The notes under the pieces were generated by a model. That model was not told the DNA's origin, made no database searches, and saw nothing but the letters and a program-made list of their open reading frames with translations. A DNA stretch of 10,585 nucleotides, from the NCBI GenBank assembly GCA_003132865.1, contig PKYZ01000433.1, positions 1 through 10,585 on the forward strand. The letters run 5' to 3'. This document shows, one piece after another, positions 6,804 to 10,585 of this stretch (positions are counted from its first letter, which is position 1; the number at the start of each line of letters is the position of its first letter). The position numbers and the translations under genes were made by a program. Source of the DNA: Bryobacterales bacterium (GTDB taxonomy: Bacteria > Acidobacteriota > Terriglobia > Bryobacterales > Bryobacteraceae).

Positions 6804-7835
6804 TCAGTTCGCCGCGATCGCGCCGAATACGCCTGTGGTTAGATTGGCTCCGCCGGCATTGAAATACAGCACGTTGGCCGGTCCGGATTCCGTGCTGCCG
6901 TTGCCAAACTCAAGTCCCCAGAGTCCGGGCAGGGTAATATCCGATCCGCCGCTCTCCAGGAAACCTTGGAACGCTCCGGTCGAAGGACTGTACGCCCCGA
7001 TCCAGCCGCTGCCGGTGTTCCCCACCAGAATCATGCTGCTGAACGCGCCAAAACTGACGGGCGCCATCGCTACTCCCCACGGCTGATTGAACCATCCCTG
7101 CGCCAATCGCAACAGAAGCTTGCCGTTGGTATTGTAAGCATCCACGTAACCAGTCCCGCCGCCGGCGGTTGCATTGTATGTCACGTAGATTCTCGGCCCG
7201 ATGGCCTGAATACCGGCGGGCGAATAGGTCTTGGGTACTTTTGGATCCGTGAAGGCCCCTGCCGGCAGTGTTACCGGACTGAACGACGTCGCATCATAAG
7301 CCTCCACACCGCCATTGGCATTGGCCGCGTAGTAAGTCTCTGCGCCGCTAGTGGCGTTCTTGGCGATGGTCAGACCTTGATAGGACGCGCCCGACGCGGA
7401 GTTATTCACCATGATGGTTGCGGTAGTCACATGGCACTTTGCACATGCCTTGCCCGGCGTGCCGGGCGTGGTTGCCGGATTCCAATTCGAGAGGGTTCCG
7501 TCCAGAGTCGCGAACGCAAAATTATTGTTAGTTGGGTTGGAAGCGGTTCCAGTCGGACTGCCCGCTCCGGTACCGATGGCCGGAGGAACGGTTACCGCTA
7601 AGCCGACGATGGTGCCATTGGCGTAGTACAAAGTCGAAAGACCGGTCACTTGGTCCGCCGTCCACCACTCGTTCTCCTTCGGCTTTGCGCTTGCCGGACG
7701 GGATAGGCCCCACGGATTCACCAGGCGCGGATCCTGCGAATTTGTCACGATATTCGACACGGTGTAGCTATTCGTCTGAGCGTAGGCGCCCGCGCAAAAC
7801 AGCAAGGCAGCGGTCAGTATAAGCTTGTTTCTCAT
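6804..7835 (-). CDS. Secreted TIGR03118-family protein with a CXXCH motif
   Basis: A 343-residue protein. Residues 1-19 are a Sec signal ('LILTAALLFCAGAYAQ'), so it acts outside the inner membrane. The TIGR03118 pattern is clear: 'LVNPWGLSRP', 'VTGLSTLYYANGT', 'GTLSNWNPATTPG', 'SYQGLTIAKNATSG', 'PAGIQAIGPRIYVTYN', 'GYVDAYNTNGKLL', 'NQPWGVAMAPVSFGAFSSMI', 'GSGWIGAYSPSTGAFQGF', 'GLWGLEFGNG' and 'LYFNAGGANLTTGVFGAI'. These repeating strand motifs suggest a beta-propeller-like fold. The molecular function of the family is not known to me. Unusual is C131-A-K-C-H135, a c-type heme attachment motif, placed just after the 'NWNP' motif. The ATG at 7835 has GGAGG about 6 bases upstream and a strong promoter further up. 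It is convergent with the TIM-barrel gene. There is no PEP-CTERM anchor at the C-terminus. Confidence 0.9.
   Translation of the reverse strand: MRNKLILTAALLFCAGAYAQTNSYTVSNIVTNSQDPRLVNPWGLSRPASAKPKENEWWTADQVTGLSTLYYANGTIVGLAVTVPPAIGTGAGSPTGTASNPTNNNFAFATLDGTLSNWNPATTPGTPGKACAKCHVTTATIMVNNSASGASYQGLTIAKNATSGAETYYAANANGGVEAYDATSFSPVTLPAGAFTDPKVPKTYSPAGIQAIGPRIYVTYNATAGGGTGYVDAYNTNGKLLLRLAQGWFNQPWGVAMAPVSFGAFSSMILVGNTGSGWIGAYSPSTGAFQGFLESGGSDITLPGLWGLEFGNGSTESGPANVLYFNAGGANLTTGVFGAIAAN
7431..7445 (-). other. CXXCH (C-A-K-C-H) motif, possible heme c attachment site
   Basis: Codons TGT GCA AAG TGC CAT encode Cys131-Ala-Lys-Cys-His135 of the exported TIGR03118 protein. An exported CXXCH is the minimum needed for covalent heme by the cytochrome c maturation system, but a lone motif can also occur by chance. 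Confidence 0.4.
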
Positions 7836-7863
7836 GTTGTCCTCCGAGATCCCTCAGTTGACG

Positions 7864-7892
7864 AGTATAAAACCGGCGGTAAGCCAAGTCAA
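7864..7892 (-). promoter_or_regulatory. Sigma-70-type promoter for the TIGR03118 gene
   Basis: On the minus strand: TTGACT (-35, 7892-7887), exactly 17 bases of spacer, then TATACT (-10, 7869-7864). Each box differs from consensus by one base. Transcription would start near 7857, giving a leader of about 20 bases that holds the GGAGG ribosome site before ATG 7835. Confidence 0.8.
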
Positions 7893-8090
7893 TGGTTGCT
7901 CTTGTGAACTTCTAGTCACGGGGAAGCGCGCCCAGGCAGCAGGCAATTGCCGGTGGCCATCGCGCCGGCACAGGCCAAAGCCGCCCGCTCAGCGCGCTGT
8001 CTCAACCTATTCCCCCAACGCGTTCGCCCCGTCGCCTTCCCGGTGTGCGGAAGAGCTTTGGCTGGTCCTAATTTGTTTTCAACGGGATTC
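7893..8090. other. Stretch with no recognised gene
   Basis: Upstream of the TIGR03118 promoter. Short open frames exist on both strands, but they are Arg/Ala-rich, lack ribosome sites and match nothing I know. The plus strand reads 'AKAARSARCLNLFPQRVRP' and the minus strand 'GKATGRTRWGNRLRQRAER'; neither looks like a protein. I see no RNA gene or repeat here. Confidence 0.4.
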
Positions 8091-8342
8091 TCAGTTGGGC
8101 TTGCGATCGTCATCGTCGTCCTCCTCTTTCAGCAGACGTTCCTCAGCCGCCACCTCTACAAGGGTATCCACGTGATGCCCTGAACCGGCGAGGCGCCCTT
8201 GGAGGGTCTTCCCAAGTTCGGTCGAGGCGTGTGACGGCTCAAGGGACTTGAATCGTTCTCTTTCAGACCGCACGGCATCTGAGAGAATTCCCTTGGCCGA
8301 GGCGTCGTAACCGTCGATGGCTCCGGCGTCATCCACTACGTC
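8091..8342 (-). other. Unrecognised open frame with an acidic C-terminus, fused to the IS110 fragment
   Basis: This continues in frame from the IS110-like piece and ends at a stop at 8093-8091. It reads 'DVVDDAGAIDGYDASAKGIL', then 'RSERERFKSLEPSHASTELG', 'LQGRLAGSGHHVDTLVEVAA' and a tail 'LLKEEDDDDDRKPN'. It does not resemble the rest of an IS110 transposase, so the joint near 8342 may be a junction with another broken gene. It has no start or ribosome site of its own. I do not recognise it; it could be the 3' end of a real gene or a chance frame. Confidence 0.3.
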
Positions 8343-8550
8343 AGGTCTCCAATGTCTCGAATACTCTCCGGTGCTCTCGATTACCACATGCATGCAACCG
8401 CAGTTCACCAAATCGCGCAACTCCTTCAAGATGGCATTGGTGGCCCCGAACTTGCGGATTTTGGGCCTGCGCGTCCCTATTGGCAGGACGTTTCAGCACA
8501 CACGCTGCGATGAGTTTCTTGCCGGCATCAATGCTAACTTTTGTAAGTTG
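8343..8550 (-). mobile_element. IS110-family transposase remnant (N-terminal DEDD part), frameshifted
   Basis: The minus strand from 8550 reads 'QLTKVSIDAGKKLIAACVLK' and then, after a one-base shift near 8457-8467, 'KIRKFGATNAILKELRDLVN' and 'CGCMHVVIESTGEY'. This is the start of an IS110-type transposase: the first catalytic Asp in 'SIDAGKK' and the Glu in 'VVIESTGEY' belong to its RuvC-like DEDD site. No initiation codon, no C-terminal Tnp_20 domain and no terminal repeats are seen, so it is a dead fragment of about 200 bases, where full genes run near 1 kb. It marks past insertion in this gene-poor interval. Confidence 0.7.
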
Positions 8551-8690
8551 TCCCGCGAGCCGCAGCTCAATCTAGGGTACGTTCGACATCGGCCGGACCA
8601 GGTTCATCCACTGTGCTTGCGCTACCATTACGCAGAACGTTCCTTGCGCCCGGCCCGGCGCGCAACGCGCGCAACCGCGCCGCCCCTCGT

Positions 8691-8696
8691 TATAAT
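8691..8696 (+). promoter_or_regulatory. TATAAT -10 box for the GT-C-like gene
   Basis: A perfect TATAAT, preceded by GC-rich sequence with no recognisable -35 box 16-18 bases upstream. Transcription would start at about 8702-8704, right at the proposed TTG start codon, suggesting a leaderless or near-leaderless message. A short hairpin, GCGCG-CAA-CGCGC (8658-8670), lies upstream. The rest of 8551-8690 shows nothing I can name. Confidence 0.5.
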
Positions 8697-8702
8697 CTTC
8701 CG

Positions 8703-10565
8703 TTGAGACGGAAAGTCCTCACCGCCGCCTACTGGGCAGTTCCTTCTATCCTCTGCCTGGTCCTGTACTGGCCGGGCTTGCTGGCATGGTTCCAACAGGA
8801 TGACTTCGTCTGGCTGAACCTGCCGAACCAGGCACACGGATGGGACGGCCTGCTCCGGACGCTGTTTCAGCCGACCCCGCAGGGAACCTGGCGGCCCCTC
8901 AGCGAGCGCGTGCTCTTTCTGGCGTTCGGCGCTATGTTCGGCAGCGATGCCCTGCCCTACCGAATTTGGGTGTTCCTCACCATGTTCGCGAACCTGGCGC
9001 TGCTGCAGTCCATCACGGCGCGGCTTACGCGCTCGCGCGCCGCCGGATTCTGGGCCGCCATTTTCTGGCTCGCGAACAGCAAACTGGCCACCGTGATGTC
9101 GTGGACCTGTGAGTACATCCTGGTGGCTTGCGGCTTCTTCCTGTTGCTGGCCCTGCACTTTTTCCTGCGGTACATGGAAACGGGCGAGCGCCGCTACTAT
9201 GTGTGGACGTGGGCGGCATTTCTGACGGGCTTTCTGGCCATGGAAACCAACATCGTGTTCCCGGCGCTGGCAGGAAGCTACGCGCTGCTGTGCGCGCGCA
9301 AGCATTTCCGGTCGTCGCTGCCCTTTTTTGCGGCGTCGGCGGTGTACGGTATCCTGCACCTGGTCCTGGCGCCCAACCAGGGCACCGTGCCTTACACCAT
9401 GCATTTCGATAGCGCCATTCCGGCCACCTTGTGGACGTACTGGCGCCGGTCGTTCGAGCCCGTCGGTCTGCGTTACCTGTCTCTGTTCCCTGCGTTTGTC
9501 AGCGCTGCGTTGATGGCGGTTTGCACGGTTGCGCTCCTGGCGTTCACTATTTACCAGGCGCGGCGGAAGCAATGGCTGGCGCTGGTTTTGTTTGGCTGGT
9601 ATGTCATCATGCTCGGCCCCGTCGTTCCGTTGCGCGACCACATCACCGACTACTATCTGACGCTGCCCGCCATGTGCCTGGCGATGCTGGGAGGCTATGC
9701 GCTGGTTTGGGCCTGGCGTCGGGGTGTGGCTTGGAAAGCTTTGAGCGCACTACTGGCTGCCGGCTTTGTTGTGCAACATGTGCCGGTCGGGTGGCGCATC
9801 GCCGACTGGTACCGCGAGCGTAGCGAGGCCCAGGAGGCACTGGTTCTGGGAGTCGCGCGCGCGCACGAATTGCACCCGGGCAAAGTGATCCTGCTCGACG
9901 GCGTCGGCGACGATCTGTTCTGGGGCGCCATTGCGCAGCGGCCCTTCCTGTTCCTCGAGATTCCGGATGTGTACCTGACGCCGGGTTCCGAAGCGAGCAT
10001 TTCGGCGCATCCCGAGCTGGACGACGTATCCAAGTTCGTCCTGCCCGCCGACGAAGTCCGCCACGGGCTGGACAGGGACCAGATTGCGATATACCACGCG
10101 GGGGACGGGCCGCTGCGAAACATCACGCATCAATACGTGCCGCCCGCCGGTCCGGCGGCCGCATCCAGCCCGCTACGCATCGATCTGGGCGATCCGCTGG
10201 TGCAGGACCATCTCGGCCCAGGCTGGTATCAGCTCGAATCGGGAATCCGCTGGATGCCGCGCACCGCGAGCGTACGCATGCCGGGACCGCGCACGGCCGG
10301 TCAGCGGTTGTATGTGAGCGCGATTTGCCCGGCAGCCCAAGTCAAGAATGGGCCGCTGGAGATGACCCTGACCATTGACGGCGTCCGCCTGGCTAGCGCG
10401 CAGTTCACGAAGGGCGATGCGGAAAGCACGTTCAGCTTCGCGCTGCCGCCGGAGACTGCCGGCAAGAGCGAAATCGACATTACGGTGGAACTGAGCCGCA
10501 CGGTGCGAGTCGGCGCGGACCGGCGGGACCTGGGGCTGGCCTTCGGCCGCTTTGAGATAAAATAG
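8703..10565 (+). CDS. Polytopic membrane protein, GT-C glycosyltransferase-like, with a C-terminal soluble domain
   Basis: About 620 residues from TTG 8703. An in-frame GTG at 8613 would add a Pro/Arg/Ala-rich stretch unlike protein and would place the TATAAT box inside the gene, so the later start is preferred. About ten hydrophobic helices fill residues 10-375, beginning with 'AVPSILCLVLYWPGLLAWF'. Just after the first helix comes 'QQDDFVWLN' (Asp33-Asp34), the position where GT-C enzymes keep catalytic acidic residues, then 'GTWRPLSERVLFLAFGAMFG', a layout common in lipid-linked-sugar glycosyltransferases. From about 375 to the end is a soluble, strand-rich part ('LHPGKVILLDGVGDDLFW', 'GPGWYQLESGIRWMPRTASV', 'LEMTLTIDGVRLASAQFTKG') that may bind carbohydrate outside the membrane. 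Donor, acceptor and pathway cannot be read from the sequence. It ends 4 bases before the terminal hairpin. Confidence 0.8.
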   Translation: MRRKVLTAAYWAVPSILCLVLYWPGLLAWFQQDDFVWLNLPNQAHGWDGLLRTLFQPTPQGTWRPLSERVLFLAFGAMFGSDALPYRIWVFLTMFANLALLQSITARLTRSRAAGFWAAIFWLANSKLATVMSWTCEYILVACGFFLLLALHFFLRYMETGERRYYVWTWAAFLTGFLAMETNIVFPALAGSYALLCARKHFRSSLPFFAASAVYGILHLVLAPNQGTVPYTMHFDSAIPATLWTYWRRSFEPVGLRYLSLFPAFVSAALMAVCTVALLAFTIYQARRKQWLALVLFGWYVIMLGPVVPLRDHITDYYLTLPAMCLAMLGGYALVWAWRRGVAWKALSALLAAGFVVQHVPVGWRIADWYRERSEAQEALVLGVARAHELHPGKVILLDGVGDDLFWGAIAQRPFLFLEIPDVYLTPGSEASISAHPELDDVSKFVLPADEVRHGLDRDQIAIYHAGDGPLRNITHQYVPPAGPAAASSPLRIDLGDPLVQDHLGPGWYQLESGIRWMPRTASVRMPGPRTAGQRLYVSAICPAAQVKNGPLEMTLTIDGVRLASAQFTKGDAESTFSFALPPETAGKSEIDITVELSRTVRVGADRRDLGLAFGRFEIK

Positions 10566-10569
10566 GTGC

Positions 10570-10585
10570 GGGTCCTGGAGGACCC
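10570..10585. repeat. REP-like perfect hairpin at the window's right edge
   Basis: GGGTCCT (10570-10576), loop GG, AGGACCC (10579-10585): a perfect 7-bp stem with the same GG loop as the copy at 74-91. It lies 4 bases after the stop of the GT-C-like gene. Bases 10568-10582 are the exact reverse complement of bases 1-15. Confidence 0.65.

Noticed and set aside
7947..8183. Small plus-strand membrane protein ending 'GLAIVIVVLLFQQTFLSRHL'
   Set aside because: The hydrophobic run is the antisense of an acidic DDDDD tail on the other strand, the upstream part is Arg/Ala-rich, and there is no ribosome site.
8628..9641. A 337-codon minus-strand open frame opposite the GT-C-like gene
   Set aside because: Very rich in Arg, Gln and Glu with no domain signal, as expected from the antisense of a hydrophobic, GC-rich membrane protein.
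1..10585. A new defence or toxin island spanning the window
   Set aside because: The toxin-like pieces are separate, unrelated and broken, and housekeeping and exported genes lie between them. Nothing ties the intact genes into a shared system.

Overview
The window looks like a fragment of a GC-rich soil or sediment bacterium, most likely an Acidobacteriota of the Solibacter/Bryobacter type. That placement is an inference from the gene mix (a TIGR03118-family protein, a secreted serpin, a Tat-exported sugar-isomerase-like TIM barrel, a DoxX protein, and a short 'RINIVEPDGTLRMVLSG' membrane-anchored protein) and from composition; there is no rRNA or other phylogenetic marker. I found no tRNA, rRNA, CRISPR array or complete mobile element.

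Layout. 1-133: non-coding, with two small perfect hairpins of a REP-like family; the window itself begins inside one. 134-865 (-): a membrane-anchored protein of unknown function interrupted by one in-frame amber codon. 952-2142 (+): an intact secreted serpin. 2158-3814 (-): rlmN, then an abutting ribbon-helix-helix antitoxin gene, then the wreck of a PIN-domain toxin gene (several frameshifts plus an internal deletion). 3824-4345: a small membrane protein (-) that seems to have lost its N-terminus where it meets a plus-strand fragment of a second PIN-family (DUF3368-type) toxin gene. 4346-5890 (-): a DoxX gene followed 11 bases later by an exported TPR protein with one frameshift. 5920-6759 (+): a Tat-exported TIM-barrel protein. 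6761-6796: two hairpins between convergent genes. 6804-7835 (-): a secreted TIGR03118 protein carrying a CXXCH motif, behind a near-consensus sigma-70 promoter. 7893-8690: a gene-poor stretch with a broken IS110-family transposase N-terminus. 8703-10565 (+): a large polytopic GT-C-like membrane protein. The window ends on a further copy of the hairpin.

The intact genes do not form one pathway. They are an RNA modification enzyme (RlmN), a protease inhibitor, two or three exported proteins, and a probable membrane glycosyltransferase. The clearest theme is decay: two different PIN toxins, an IS110 transposase and two housekeeping-like accessory genes are broken, while long genes beside them are clean. 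The antitoxin next to the dead toxin is intact. I see no convincing new multi-gene system. The observations most worth checking are the hairpin repeats with compensatory stem changes, the CXXCH motif in the TIGR03118 protein, the amber-interrupted gene, and the orphaned antitoxin.
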